The position numbers and the translations under genes were made by a program. Source: Curtobacterium sp. VKM Ac-1395 (GTDB lineage: Bacteria > Actinomycetota > Actinomycetes > Actinomycetales > Microbacteriaceae). From it: DNA of 64,000 bases. Position 1 is the stretch's first letter. The number at the start of each line of letters is the position of its first letter. The stretch lies in the NCBI RefSeq assembly GCF_015350975.1, contig NZ_JADKRX010000001.1:124001-188000 (forward strand). The letters run 5' to 3'. The notes below the pieces were generated by a model that was given only the letters and a program-made list of their open reading frames with translations, was not told the origin of the DNA and did no database searches. This document shows, one piece after another, positions 52,774 through 62,641 of the stretch.

Positions 52774-54471
52774 GTGACAGAACTCCTCGTGGCCGGCATC
52801 GTCGCCCTGCTCGTCATCGCGGGCGCCGCCGTGCTCGGGCCCCGGATCGGCGTGGCCGCGCCCCTGGTCCTGGTGACCGTCGGCATCGTCGCGAGCCTGG
52901 TGCCGTGGATCCCGACCGTCGAGGTCGACCCGGAGTGGATCCTCGCCGGGGTGCTGCCCCCGCTGCTGTACTCGTCCGCCGTCTCGATGCCGACGATGAA
53001 CTTCCGGCGGGAGTTCGGCGCGATCAGCGGCCTGTCGGTGGTGCTCGTCGTCGCGAGCTCCCTGGTGCTCGGGCTGTTCTTCGCCTGGGCGGTGCCGGAC
53101 CTCGGCCTGGCGTGGGGCATCGCCCTCGGCGCCATCGTCAGCCCGACCGACGCGGTCGCGACCTCGATCGTGAAGCAGACCTCGGTGTCCCGCCGGGTGG
53201 TCGCGATCCTGGACGGCGAATCGCTCCTCAACGACGCCACGGCGCTGGTGCTGCTCCGCACGGCGATCGTCGCCGCGGGCGCCACCTTCTCGTTCTGGGG
53301 CGCCGTCGGGGACTTCGCCTTCGCGGTGGCGGTCGCCGTCGCCATCGGCCTGGTCGTCGGGTGGCTCAACCTCGTCGTCCGTGCCCGCGTCGCGAACCCC
53401 ACCGTCAACACGGCACTGTCGTTCGCGGTGCCGTTCGTCGCCTCGATCCCCGCGGAGTCCCTGCACGCCTCGGGCCTCGTCGCCGCCGTCGTCGCCGGAC
53501 TGGTCACCGGCATCCGGGCGCCGCGCGTGCTGCCGCCGAACCACCGCCTGTCGGACGCGCAGAACTGGGGCACGGTCGAGTTCGTGCTCGAGGGCGCGGT
53601 CTTCCTGGTGATGGGACTCGAGCTGGCGTCGATCATCGGCGACGTGCAGCAGGACCACGCCGGCGTCGGGCCGGCGCTCCTCATCGCCCTCGGCGCCCTC
53701 GTGCTCACGGTCCTGGTGCGGGCCGCGTACGTCGTCCCGCTGCTGTTCGGCCTGACGCGGAGCGCCGAACGCCAGGCCCGGATGCAGGACCGGCTGCAGG
53801 ACTACCGGAACGCCGACCGCGAGACCGCGAGCGCCGCCCTGCAGGAGCACCGGCTCGGGAACCGCACGCCCTCCGAACGGGACCTCGAGCGGTTCGGCGG
53901 CCGGGTCCGACAGATGCTCGCGGACATCCAGTACTTCCGCGCGGCCCCACTCGGCTGGCGTGAGGGCACCACGGTGGTGTGGGCGGGGATGCGCGGCGCG
54001 GTGACGGTCGCCGCGGCCCAGACGCTGCCGCAGGACACGCCGGAGCGGTCGTTGCTCGTGTTCGTCGCCTTCGCCGTCGCGGGGTTCTCCCTGCTGCTCC
54101 AGGGCGGCACGATCGGTCCGCTGCTGCGACGGATCAGCCCACCGGCCGCCGACCGGGCTCAGGCCGACGTCGAGGAACGCGGTCGGCTCCTCGTGGTGAT
54201 GCGTGCCGCGGCGGAGTCCACGCAGGCGGACGACCCCACTCCGTCGACACAGCGCACGCGGGAGGAGCTCGAAGCCGCTGACCCCGCCGAACTCCGCGCG
54301 TGGCTCGGCCAGGAGAAGGTCCGGCGCCTCCGGGTCCTCGACCGCCAACGTGCGGCACTGCTCGACGCCCGCGACGACGGCACGTTCGACGCCGAGGTGC
54401 TGGAGTCCGTGCTCAGGAACCTCGACGCGGAGCAGATCGCGCTCGAACTGCGGGGCGGTCCGGCCGCCTGA
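52774..54471 (+). CDS. CPA1-type Na+/H+ antiporter
   Basis: A 565-residue cation/proton antiporter with about 12 helices (1-420) and a cytoplasmic C-terminal region of about 140 residues rich in charged helices. The family motifs [12 protein letters not shown] and [15 protein letters not shown] are intact, the Asn-Asp pair being the ion site. [17 protein letters not shown] is the conserved late helix. The GTG start at 52774 precedes the first helix directly; earlier in-frame sequence would be antisense to the icd leader. Confidence 0.9.
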   Translation: MTELLVAGIVALLVIAGAAVLGPRIGVAAPLVLVTVGIVASLVPWIPTVEVDPEWILAGVLPPLLYSSAVSMPTMNFRREFGAISGLSVVLVVASSLVLGLFFAWAVPDLGLAWGIALGAIVSPTDAVATSIVKQTSVSRRVVAILDGESLLNDATALVLLRTAIVAAGATFSFWGAVGDFAFAVAVAVAIGLVVGWLNLVVRARVANPTVNTALSFAVPFVASIPAESLHASGLVAAVVAGLVTGIRAPRVLPPNHRLSDAQNWGTVEFVLEGAVFLVMGLELASIIGDVQQDHAGVGPALLIALGALVLTVLVRAAYVVPLLFGLTRSAERQARMQDRLQDYRNADRETASAALQEHRLGNRTPSERDLERFGGRVRQMLADIQYFRAAPLGWREGTTVVWAGMRGAVTVAAAQTLPQDTPERSLLVFVAFAVAGFSLLLQGGTIGPLLRRISPPAADRAQADVEERGRLLVVMRAAAESTQADDPTPSTQRTREELEAADPAELRAWLGQEKVRRLRVLDRQRAALLDARDDGTFDAEVLESVLRNLDAEQIALELRGGPAA

Positions 54472-54475
54472 GGCG

Positions 54476-54970
54476 TCAGTGCCCGATCGTGATCCGGAAG
54501 ACCCGGACACCGGCGGTCTGCAGCGCCGCGAGCCCGAGGCGCTTCCGCAGGTTCCGGAAGGGTCGTCGGAACCCGAACGGTGCAGCCGCGGCCCCCATCT
54601 GGTGCAGCACCTCGGTGGTCAGCGTCCGCTCGAGCTTCGGCGCCAGCCGCGTCGCACCGGACACCGTCACCACGATGCGCACCGCGTTCGGGGCCATCAG
54701 CGGGTCGATCTTCTCGGCGGCGTCCTGCGCGCGGTGGAAGGCCGGGTCGTCCCCGGGACGGCGGATGGCGATGACCGCCAGTTCGGCCTCGGCGTGGTCG
54801 GTCGGGTCCGGCAGGTCGTCGACGCCCACCACCCGCATGCGCGTGGCGTCCACGCCGGCGCGGACGGCCGCGGCGCGGAGCACGGGCAGGAGCTCCTGCG
54901 TGCCGGCGAGGACGACCTCGGCGTGTTGCAGGTCGACGGGGTCGTGGCGTTCCCGAGGCGTTCGGGCCAT
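54476..54970 (-). CDS. Hypothetical cytoplasmic protein
   Basis: A 164-residue protein without a recognised family. The middle, MRVVGVDDLPDPTDHAEAE to AVIAIRRPGDDPAF, looks like alternating strands and helices, and the C-terminus GVRVFRITIGH is strand-like. GGAAGGA lies 6 bases before the ATG. It is convergent with the antiporter, 4 bases apart. Confidence 0.65.
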   Translation of the reverse strand: MARTPRERHDPVDLQHAEVVLAGTQELLPVLRAAAVRAGVDATRMRVVGVDDLPDPTDHAEAELAVIAIRRPGDDPAFHRAQDAAEKIDPLMAPNAVRIVVTVSGATRLAPKLERTLTTEVLHQMGAAAAPFGFRRPFRNLRKRLGLAALQTAGVRVFRITIGH

Positions 54971-55048
54971 GAGGGGTCCTTCCGCTTGAGTGCCCTGGAC
55001 AGTACCGACGACCGGTGCGGAGCGCCTGCGTGCCGCTAGGTTGACGCC

Positions 55049-55696
55049 ATGACGCCGACGCTGCGGACCGACCGAGGGCTCGACCGCCTCGTCAACTTCT
55101 CGGACGCCACCGTCGCGATCGCCATCACGCTGCTGCTCCTGCCGCTCGTCGACGTCGCTGACGAGATCCAGCACGAGTCCCTCGGTGACCTGCTGGCCGA
55201 CCACGTGGGCACCGTCGTCGCGTTCTTCGTGAGCTTCATCGTCATCTCGCGCCTGTGGCTCTCGCACCACCGCCTGTTCGAGGCCACGCGCTCGTACTCC
55301 ACCCTGGTGCTGCGGGTGAACTTCGTCTGGCTCGCCAGCATCGCCTTCCTGCCGTTCGCATCGAACCTCATCGCGCAGACGACCCACGACGTCGGCGTCA
55401 ACGCGCTGTACATCGGCACGATCGCCGTGACCAGCCTGAGCATGACGGTGATGCAGTGGGCGGTGTGGCGCGACCCGGATCTTCTCCGCGAGGACGGTCG
55501 CGCGCTGCTCCACCCGATCGACGGCGCCGTGACGTTCATCTCGCTCGTGGTCGCCCTCATCGGGGCCGTCTTCGTGCCCGCCGGTGGGCCGTACTGGCTC
55601 TTCCTGCTGGTCCCGGCCGGGTGGGTCTCGGGGTGGTTGGAACGACGTCACCACGCCGGGGACCTGCACCGGCACCGCACTCCTGACGCGTCCTGA
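55049..55696 (+). CDS. TMEM175-family potassium channel-like protein
   Basis: A 215-residue membrane protein with six helices. The first helix carries RLVNFSDATVAIAITLLLLP, which contains the FSD signature of bacterial TMEM175 (formerly DUF1211) potassium channels; bacterial forms have one such repeat and assemble as tetramers. TAGGTT (55037-55042) lies 6 bases before the ATG, a likely leaderless start. Confidence 0.85.
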   Translation: MTPTLRTDRGLDRLVNFSDATVAIAITLLLLPLVDVADEIQHESLGDLLADHVGTVVAFFVSFIVISRLWLSHHRLFEATRSYSTLVLRVNFVWLASIAFLPFASNLIAQTTHDVGVNALYIGTIAVTSLSMTVMQWAVWRDPDLLREDGRALLHPIDGAVTFISLVVALIGAVFVPAGGPYWLFLLVPAGWVSGWLERRHHAGDLHRHRTPDAS

Positions 55697-55749
55697 CGCC
55701 GATGGGGGGCTGTACAACTGGACAGCTTCGTGCAGAATGGTCGACGGCC

Positions 55750-56808
55750 ATGACGACTCCACGCGACGCAGACCAGCACCCGGACACCCCGGTGGTGCAC
55801 CTGACCCGTCGAGCGGCCCTGCAGGCCGAGCGCGCAGCCGCCGCCCGGCCGGTCACGCCGGTCGTCCCGCAGGAGCACGCCGCTCCGGCACCGGCGAAGG
55901 CCCCGAGAGCAGCCGTGCCGGCGGCGACCCCCCGAGTGGCCACGCCGACGAAGGCACCGACGGCAGTCAAGCCCGCGAAGGCCCCCACGGCGGCGAGGAC
56001 CCCGAGGACGCCGAAGGCCATCGCCCCGACGACCCCCGCAGCCCGCACCCGCACCCGCAGCACCGCGGCGGCCACCACCGCCACCCGCACGCAGCGCACC
56101 AGCCGCCTCACCGTCGTGAGCGCCGTCGCCGCCGTCGTGCTCTTCGCCTCAGCAGCGATGCCCGCGCACGCCAGCGCCAACACCTCGATGGCGACGTCGA
56201 CCATCGCGCCGACCGTCCGCACGCAGGACTACGCCGTGACCCAGGCGGTCGCCAGCGCCTCGACCTCCCGCGACGGCTTCACGGTGAACGAGGCCAAGCA
56301 GGTCGTCGTCGCGGCACCGAGCGGCACGGGCGCAGTGACGGCCGGCGCGGTGAACAGCGGCGCCGAGGTCACGGACGGCGGCGCGGTCCGCTCGCCGTTC
56401 CCCGGCCCGGTGCGGATGAGCTCGGGCTTCGGCTGGCGCTCGGCCCCCTGTGGCGCGTGCTCGTCGCTGCACCAGGGCCTCGACTTCAACCCCGGCATGG
56501 GCGCCCCGATCGGCTCGGTCGCCGCCGGCACCGTCCGCGTGTCCGGCGTCTACTTCTCCTACGGCCAGACCGTGATCGTCGACCACGTGGTCGACGGCCG
56601 CAAGGTGTCAACGCTCTACGGGCACATGATCCCGGGCTCCTCGCCGCTGCGGGTGGGTGACCGCGTCGACGCCGGCCAGTTCCTCGGCAGCGTCGGGTCC
56701 TCGGGCGTCTCCACGGGTGCGCACCTGCACCTCGAGGTCCTCATGGACGGCACCCTGCCGGTCGACCCGCGCGCGTGGATCGAGTCGCACACGGGTCGCA
56801 CGCTCTAG
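55750..56808 (+). CDS. M23-family peptidoglycan endopeptidase with long N-terminal tail
   Basis: A 352-residue LytM-type protein. The first 117 residues are Ala/Pro/Thr/Lys-rich and probably cytoplasmic or disordered, followed by one hydrophobic segment (about 120-142, ending PAHASA). The M23 domain fills the last 130 residues with MSSGFGWRSAP, the zinc ligands in HQGLDFNPG and HLHLEV, so it should be active against peptide cross-bridges. The late hydrophobic segment suggests a type II anchor. CAGAAT (55732-55737) before the ATG is a weak -10 box. Confidence 0.88.
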   Translation: MTTPRDADQHPDTPVVHLTRRAALQAERAAAARPVTPVVPQEHAAPAPAKAPRAAVPAATPRVATPTKAPTAVKPAKAPTAARTPRTPKAIAPTTPAARTRTRSTAAATTATRTQRTSRLTVVSAVAAVVLFASAAMPAHASANTSMATSTIAPTVRTQDYAVTQAVASASTSRDGFTVNEAKQVVVAAPSGTGAVTAGAVNSGAEVTDGGAVRSPFPGPVRMSSGFGWRSAPCGACSSLHQGLDFNPGMGAPIGSVAAGTVRVSGVYFSYGQTVIVDHVVDGRKVSTLYGHMIPGSSPLRVGDRVDAGQFLGSVGSSGVSTGAHLHLEVLMDGTLPVDPRAWIESHTGRTL

Positions 56809-56918
56809 GGCGTTCCACAGCACCACCGCGGCCGTCGCCCAGCTGGCCTGTGCAGGCTCACAGGCATGGATGACCCCCGAAGTCCGAGCCCGCTCCTCGA
56901 CACCGACCCGCACCGCTG

Positions 56919-58169
56919 ATGGGCGCCGACACCTGGATCGCCTTCGCCCTCGTCGTCGTCTTCGTCCTGGTCGGCGGGGTCTTCGCCGCCGCCGAGATCG
57001 CCCTCGTCTCCCTCCGCGAGTCCCAGCTCCAGCAGCTCGAACACCGCGGCACCCGCGGTGCCCGTGTCGCCGCACTCGGCCGTGACCCGAACCGCTTCCT
57101 GTCCGCCGTGCAGATCGGCGTGACGGTCGCCGGCTTCTTCTCCGCCGCGTACGGCGCGTCCTCGATCGCCCCCGACGTCGCCCCGGTGTTCCAGGGCCTC
57201 GGGCTGTCCCAGGTCACGGCCGAGACCGTCGCACTGGTCGCGATGACGCTCGTCATCGCTTACCTCTCGCTCGTCCTCGGCGAACTCGTGCCGAAGCGTC
57301 TGGCCCTGCAGCGCGCCGAGGGGTTCTCGCTGGCCGTCGCCCCGACCCTCGAGCGCTTCGCGGTCCTGATGCGCCCCGTGATCTGGCTGCTGTCCGCGAG
57401 CACGAACGCGGTCGTCCGGCTGCTCCGCGGCGACCCGCACGCCCGCAGCGAGTCGATGAGCACCGAGGAGCTCCGCGGCCTGGTGTCCGACCACAGCGCC
57501 ATCGACGAACAGGGTCGGCGCATCGCTCGGAGCGCCCTCGACGCCCAGGGCCGGATCCTCCGCGAGTCCATGCGGCCCTGGTTCGACGTGGCCACGCTCG
57601 AGGACGACCTCACGATCGCCGAGGCCATCGACCGAGCGCTCGACCTCGGCCACACCCGCTACGTCGTCACGGGCGGCTCGCGTGACGAGGTCACGGGCTT
57701 CGTGCACCTCCGCGACCTCCTCCGACCGGAGGACCCTGCCGCACCGGTCGCCACGATCACCCGACCGGTCCCCGCGTTCCCGGAGACCAAGTCGCTCTCG
57801 AGCACCATCACCGAGATGCGGACCGCCGGGCACCAGATCGCCCTGGTCGTCGACGAGTACGGCGGCAGCGCCGGGATGGTCACGCTCGAGGCCCTGCTCG
57901 AGGACCTCGTCGGGCGCATCCGCGACGAGTACGACGCCCCGGTGTCCGACGGCGACGGCGTGGACGGCGCGACCGTCCTCGAGGACCTGCACGCCGACGG
58001 CGGACCGGCCCTGCCCGACGGCGACTACGAGACGGTCGGCGGCCTGGTGCAGGTGCACCTGGACCGCGTCCCCGCCGTGGGCGACGTCGTCGAGGTCGGC
58101 GACCACCGCCTCGAGGTGACCGCCATGGACGGTCACCGCGTCGCCAGCGTCACGATCGCGACCAGATGA
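56919..58169 (+). CDS. CNNM/CorC-family protein with CBS pair
   Basis: A 416-residue protein of the hemolysin C/CNNM type linked with magnesium or cobalt efflux. The DUF21 membrane domain (1-185) contains AAEIALVSLRESQLQQL and ELVPKRLALQRAE; the CBS pair (about 205-325) includes VVDEYGGSAGMVTLEALLED; a CorC_HlyC domain ends the protein. The ATG follows a spacer of 110 bases after the M23 gene. The stop is 1 base from hairpin copy 4. Confidence 0.92.
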   Translation: MGADTWIAFALVVVFVLVGGVFAAAEIALVSLRESQLQQLEHRGTRGARVAALGRDPNRFLSAVQIGVTVAGFFSAAYGASSIAPDVAPVFQGLGLSQVTAETVALVAMTLVIAYLSLVLGELVPKRLALQRAEGFSLAVAPTLERFAVLMRPVIWLLSASTNAVVRLLRGDPHARSESMSTEELRGLVSDHSAIDEQGRRIARSALDAQGRILRESMRPWFDVATLEDDLTIAEAIDRALDLGHTRYVVTGGSRDEVTGFVHLRDLLRPEDPAAPVATITRPVPAFPETKSLSSTITEMRTAGHQIALVVDEYGGSAGMVTLEALLEDLVGRIRDEYDAPVSDGDGVDGATVLEDLHADGGPALPDGDYETVGGLVQVHLDRVPAVGDVVEVGDHRLEVTAMDGHRVASVTIATR

Positions 58170-58170
58170 C

Positions 58171-58212
58171 GGACGGGAGGCTCGGCGCCAACTGGCACCG
58201 AGCCTCCCGTCC
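58171..58212. terminator. Long hairpin at a convergent junction, family copy 4
   Basis: A 20-base stem (58171-58190 with 58193-58212) with a single C-A mismatch and a 2-base gap, starting GGACGGGAGGCTCGG. It lies between convergent stops at 58169 and 58241. Confidence 0.8.
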
Positions 58213-58240
58213 GGCAGATGGGACCTGAGCAGCCGGGCCG

Positions 58241-59071
58241 CTAGAAGTCGGTGCCCCGGCTCACGGACTCCCACGCGTCGACCTCGGCGCGCAGCGCGTC
58301 CAGCGCGGCGCGGAAGCCGTCCGACGCGTCGTTGCCGAGGAGCAGCATGAAGGGCGTCTGGTCGGCCTCGACCGCGGTGATGAGCGCCTGCGCGGCCTTC
58401 GCCGGGTCACCTGCCTGCGTTCCGTGCGCGGTGTCGTGCTCGATCCGGCGCTTGCCGGCGGTGTCGGCGTAGGCCTCGATCGGCCTGGCGGACTGCGTCA
58501 GCGACCGGCCCGCGAAGTCCGTGCGGAACCCGCCGGGTTCGACGACCATGACGTCGATGCCGAGCGGCGCGAGCTCCTTGCGGAGCGAGAGCGACAGGGC
58601 CTCGAGCGCGGCCTTGACCGCCGAGTAGTACCCGGAGCCCTCGGGCGAGATGCGGGCGCCGATCGACGAGATGTTGACGATCGTGCCGGTCCCGCGGGCA
58701 CGCATCCCGGGCAGCACGGCGCGGATCAGCCCCGTCGGGCCGTGGACGTGGGTGTCGAAGAGGGTCTGGACGGCCTCGGGCTCGCCCTCCTCGACGGCGG
58801 CGCGGTAGCCGTAGCCGGCGTTGTTCACGAGCACGTCGACGCGGCCAAAGCGCTCCTCGGCGGCGGCGACCGCGGCCGTGACGGCAGCGGGGTCGGTGAC
58901 GTCGAGCGCCAGGGCGAGTGCGCGGTCGGGGGCGGTGTCGGCGATGTCCTGTACGCGGGAGGCGTCACGCGCGGTGACGACGACGTTGCCGCCCGCAGCG
59001 AGGACGGCCTCGGCGAACGCGCGTCCGAGCCCGGTGGAGCAGCCGGTGATGAACCAGGTGGTGTCGGTCAT
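58241..59071 (-). CDS. Classical short-chain dehydrogenase/reductase
   Basis: A 276-residue SDR: FITGCSTGLGRAFAEAVL (coenzyme loop TGxxxGLG), NNAGYGYR, the catalytic Ser in NISSIGARIS and YxxxK in YYSAVKAALE. Substrate unknown; such genes often lie beside MmyB-type regulators, one of which is found 3.5 kb away. The chosen ATG at 59071 begins four residues before the first strand. Confidence 0.9.
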   Translation of the reverse strand: MTDTTWFITGCSTGLGRAFAEAVLAAGGNVVVTARDASRVQDIADTAPDRALALALDVTDPAAVTAAVAAAEERFGRVDVLVNNAGYGYRAAVEEGEPEAVQTLFDTHVHGPTGLIRAVLPGMRARGTGTIVNISSIGARISPEGSGYYSAVKAALEALSLSLRKELAPLGIDVMVVEPGGFRTDFAGRSLTQSARPIEAYADTAGKRRIEHDTAHGTQAGDPAKAAQALITAVEADQTPFMLLLGNDASDGFRAALDALRAEVDAWESVSRGTDF

Positions 59072-59291
59072 GGCTCCATGCAACGCCCCTCGTCCAGTGT
59101 GTGCTGTGCGCTCCCGCGGGACCGTGCCCGTCCACAGCCCCGTCCAGGCGGTCGTCTGCGTTCTGCGGCTGACCGACACCTGCTGTGTTTCCCGGCCGTC
59201 AATGGTTCGTTACGAGACCGTTTCCGACCGCGAGCAGACCCGCAGCTGGCTCCAAGCTTCCTCATGAGAAACCCTTCACACGAGGAGCCCC

Positions 59292-62200
59292 TTGTCCAGA
59301 ACCCCTTCCCGGAGTCGACTCGCCGCACTGGCGATCACCGCCACGTTGACTCCCGCCCTCGCCCTGACCGCAGTCCCTGCGTTCGCGGCACCGACCCCTG
59401 ACCCCGTCGTCGCCTCCGGCAGCGACTGGGACGTCACGACCGCTCCTGGCGGGTACCTCGTGTCCCTCGACCTCGACGCACCGCTGCCGATGGTCGACGA
59501 CGCCCCCACGCTCGTCGTGGACGGCGAGCCGATCGGCCTCGCCACCGAGTCGGCGGACGGGAAGACCCTCCAGGTCCTCACCGCCGACCCGTCCGTCGCC
59601 AGGGCGACGGACGTCACCAAGGCCTGGTCGAGCGGCGACGCCGACAAGGCGACCGAGACGACGTCGGTCCCGGTCACCCCGCCCGTGCCGGAGAACCGCA
59701 CCCTCAAGCGGCAGATGAAGTCGCTCGCGACGGCCGAGGCTGTGGAGGACCCGTCGGCACCCGGCGCCTACACGGTGACGGAGGCCGAGTACGACTTCGG
59801 CGACCAGGCGGTCCCGCTCGCGGCGATCGGCGGCATCCGCGGTGAACTCACCGGGAAGATGTACCTGACCAGTGCCGCCGGGGAGCGGCCGACCGTCGTG
59901 CTCCTGCACGGACGGCACACCTCCTGCTCCGGCACCGGCGCGAACCCGCTGCGCTGGCCGTGCGGTCCGACGCAGATGAACGTCCGCTCGTACCTCGGCT
60001 ACGAGGGCACCGCGCGTGCGCTCGCCACCCGCGGCTACAACGTGGTGTCCATCGCCGCGAACGCCGTGAACTCGAACGACAACCAGCTCGCGCTCGACTA
60101 CGGTGCCGAGGCCCGCGGTCAGCTCATCCTGGACACGCTGGGGATGCTCGGCAAGGCCGACGCCGGGACGCCCGTGTCCTACGACGACGTCACCACGGCG
60201 ACCACCGCGAGCCCGAGCACGACGACGACACGCACCCTCGACGACGCGCTCGTCCGCGCCACGACCCGCGCCGACCAGCCCGCCGCCGACGCTGGTGTCA
60301 CCGCCGCCTCGCTCAAGGGTCGCTTCGACCTGACGCACGTCGGCATCATGGGCCACTCCCGCGGCGGTGAGGGCGTCGTCTCGGCCGCGACCCTCAACCA
60401 GGCGCTCCCGAAGCCGTACGGCATCGAGGCGGTCCTGCCGCTCGCGCCGGTCGACTTCGGCCGCATGACGCTGCCGGACGTCCCGACCGCCGTGTTCCTG
60501 CCCTACTGCGACGGCGACGTGTCGAACCAGCAGGGACAGCACTTCATCGACGACTCCCGGCACGCCTTCGGTGACGAGGTGCTCCGGTCCGCGGTGTGGG
60601 TGATGGGCGCGAACCACAACTTCTTCAACACGGTGTGGACGCCCGGTCTGTACCCGGCCGCCACGGGCGACGACTGGAACGTCAACGACACCACGTCGAC
60701 GTGTGCCACCACCAGTTCGACCCGCCTGACCGCTGCGCAGGAGTACCAGGTCGGTGTCAGCTACATGACCGGCTTCTTCCGCCTGACCATGGGCGGCGAG
60801 ACCCAGTTCCAGCCCATGTTCGACGGATCGGTCAAGCCCACCACGACCGCGACGCCGTTCGCCGACGTCCGGACGATGGCCGCGCAGCCCACCTCGAAGA
60901 CGCAGCTCGTGACCGACTTCGCCTCGTCGAGCTCCCTCACCCGCACCGTCGGCAGTGCGACCGCCGCGGTCTGCACCAACCTGACCGGTCGCACGCTGCC
61001 CCAGTCGAACCCGTTCTGCGCCACCACGAAGGGGTCGGCACAGGTCCCGCACTGGACGCCCGGTTCCTTCGCGCCGAACGTGCCGACGTACCCGACCACC
61101 CGGTTCCTCTGGACCGGAGCGTCGACCACCGACCCCGCGGCCCCGAGCACCGGTGAACTCCGCGTCTCGGTCCCCGCGTCCGCACGCAACGTCTCCGGCA
61201 GCAGCCAGCTGACGGTGAAGACCGCCCCCGACGAGGCCGTGCCCACCGGTACCGACTTCCGGATCACGGTCCTCGACGGCTCCGGCGGCAGCTGGTCCAC
61301 CGCCGCCTCGGCGGTCAACCCGCTCGCCGTCAACCGGATGCCCGGTGGCACGAACACGACGCTGAACAAGATCGTCCTGCAGCAGCTGACGATCCCCACG
61401 GCGTCGATGACCGGGCTCGACCTCACCGACGTCCGCGAAGTCCGCTTCACCGCGGGCGTCGGCGCCGACGGCACCGGGACGGGCGGGGTCTACCTGTCCG
61501 ACCTGGCGTTCGACACCCCGAGCGTCGGCACCGCCGTCGCCCGGACGCGCACCACTGTCAACGTCGCCCCCACCGCGGTGGAGGAGGGCGCCGGCCCCGG
61601 CACCGCCGACGTCGCCGTCTCGCTGTCGCGTGCCGACTCCCGTCCGGTCACCGCGTACGTCAGCGTCCTCGGATCGGCGACCGGCACCGTCGGCGTCGGC
61701 ATGGAGCGCGTGACCTTCGCACCGGGCGAGACCTGCCGTGCGGTCACCGTGCCGACGGCCGGCAACACGGTCGCCTCGGCGACGCCCAGCTCCGCCCTGA
61801 AGGTGAGCGTCACGAACACCAGCAACGCCGTCATGGGCGCGTCCGCGTTCACCACCCTGACCGTCCGCGAGGACGACGGCGTCACGGCGCCGGCGAAGGC
61901 GATCGCGCCGGTCGGGAAGCAGGGCGACGTCTGCGCCGAGCGGACCGCCGCGGCCACCCCGGTGGCGCTCGGCACCTCCGCCACGAAGGTGACGTCGGGC
62001 ACGACGGGCACGACGGTCCTGCTCACGGGCACGGGCTTCCGTCAGGGCGAAGGCGTCACGTTCCGCTCCGGGACGACGGTCATCGACACGGCCGTCGCCG
62101 GGTCGAGCGGCGCGGTCGCCGGGACCCTGCAGGTCCCGGCCGACGCCGACCTCGGTGCGATCACCGTGTCCGCCGTCGGCGCTGGTTCCGGCCGGGAGGC

Positions 62201-62510
62201 CCGGGCCACCATCACGGTCGTCGCACCCACGCCGAAGCTCACGCTGAAGGCGGGCAGCAGTGCGACCGTCTCCGGGTCGTGGCAGGTCGGCCGGACCATC
62301 ACCGCGAAGCCCGGGACGTGGAACGCGAGCGGGGTCACCTTCAGCTACGCGTGGTCACGTGACGGGAAGGCGATCGCCGGGGCGACGAAGTCGACCTACA
62401 CGACGACGTCGAAGGACGTCGGCCTGCGACTGACGGTCACCGTCACCGCCAAGAAGGCCGGCTACACCAACGGCACCACGACCGCACTGTCGGGGCGCCT
62501 GCACAAGTAG
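59292..62510 (+). CDS. Large secreted alpha/beta-hydrolase with Calx-beta and Ig-like domains
   Basis: A 1072-residue secreted protein. The TTG start at 59292 has GAGGAG 6 bases upstream; the signal peptide ends AVPAFAA near residue 33. An alpha/beta-hydrolase domain (about 170-480) has the oxyanion region VVLLHGRHTSCSG, the nucleophile elbow GIMGHSRGGEG and a late WVMGANHNFF for the catalytic His. It is followed by a beta-rich region, a Calx-beta-like domain (about 760-860) with VEEGAGPGTADVAVSLSR, an IPT-like part and a last Ig-like repeat with GKAIAGATKSTYT. No LPxTG or other anchor is seen, so it is released or non-covalently held. Likely an esterase on plant or microbial polymer. Confidence 0.85.
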   Translation: MSRTPSRSRLAALAITATLTPALALTAVPAFAAPTPDPVVASGSDWDVTTAPGGYLVSLDLDAPLPMVDDAPTLVVDGEPIGLATESADGKTLQVLTADPSVARATDVTKAWSSGDADKATETTSVPVTPPVPENRTLKRQMKSLATAEAVEDPSAPGAYTVTEAEYDFGDQAVPLAAIGGIRGELTGKMYLTSAAGERPTVVLLHGRHTSCSGTGANPLRWPCGPTQMNVRSYLGYEGTARALATRGYNVVSIAANAVNSNDNQLALDYGAEARGQLILDTLGMLGKADAGTPVSYDDVTTATTASPSTTTTRTLDDALVRATTRADQPAADAGVTAASLKGRFDLTHVGIMGHSRGGEGVVSAATLNQALPKPYGIEAVLPLAPVDFGRMTLPDVPTAVFLPYCDGDVSNQQGQHFIDDSRHAFGDEVLRSAVWVMGANHNFFNTVWTPGLYPAATGDDWNVNDTTSTCATTSSTRLTAAQEYQVGVSYMTGFFRLTMGGETQFQPMFDGSVKPTTTATPFADVRTMAAQPTSKTQLVTDFASSSSLTRTVGSATAAVCTNLTGRTLPQSNPFCATTKGSAQVPHWTPGSFAPNVPTYPTTRFLWTGASTTDPAAPSTGELRVSVPASARNVSGSSQLTVKTAPDEAVPTGTDFRITVLDGSGGSWSTAASAVNPLAVNRMPGGTNTTLNKIVLQQLTIPTASMTGLDLTDVREVRFTAGVGADGTGTGGVYLSDLAFDTPSVGTAVARTRTTVNVAPTAVEEGAGPGTADVAVSLSRADSRPVTAYVSVLGSATGTVGVGMERVTFAPGETCRAVTVPTAGNTVASATPSSALKVSVTNTSNAVMGASAFTTLTVREDDGVTAPAKAIAPVGKQGDVCAERTAAATPVALGTSATKVTSGTTGTTVLLTGTGFRQGEGVTFRSGTTVIDTAVAGSSGAVAGTLQVPADADLGAITVSAVGAGSGREARATITVVAPTPKLTLKAGSSATVSGSWQVGRTITAKPGTWNASGVTFSYAWSRDGKAIAGATKSTYTTTSKDVGLRLTVTVTAKKAGYTNGTTTALSGRLHK

Positions 62511-62523
62511 CCACACACTGGTC

Positions 62524-62561
62524 GACGGGAGCGGGTGATCGAGAGGTCACCCGCTCTCGTC
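62524..62561 (+). terminator. Terminator of the secreted hydrolase gene
   Basis: A 15-base stem (62524-62538 with 62547-62561, one G-U pair) and an 8-base loop start 14 bases after the stop. Confidence 0.75.
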
Positions 62562-62641
62562 GTGTCGGCCAGGTGCCCCTGAGCGGCCAGGTACGACCAG
62601 TGCCTGTCTCGCTCTCGGGACCAGGACGTAGCCTGGGCCGC

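Noticed and set aside
52632..53708. N-terminal extension of isocitrate dehydrogenase to 1095 residues
   Set aside because: The extra part is antisense to the antiporter gene, is Ser/Thr/Arg-rich, and the standard N-terminus begins at 52631.
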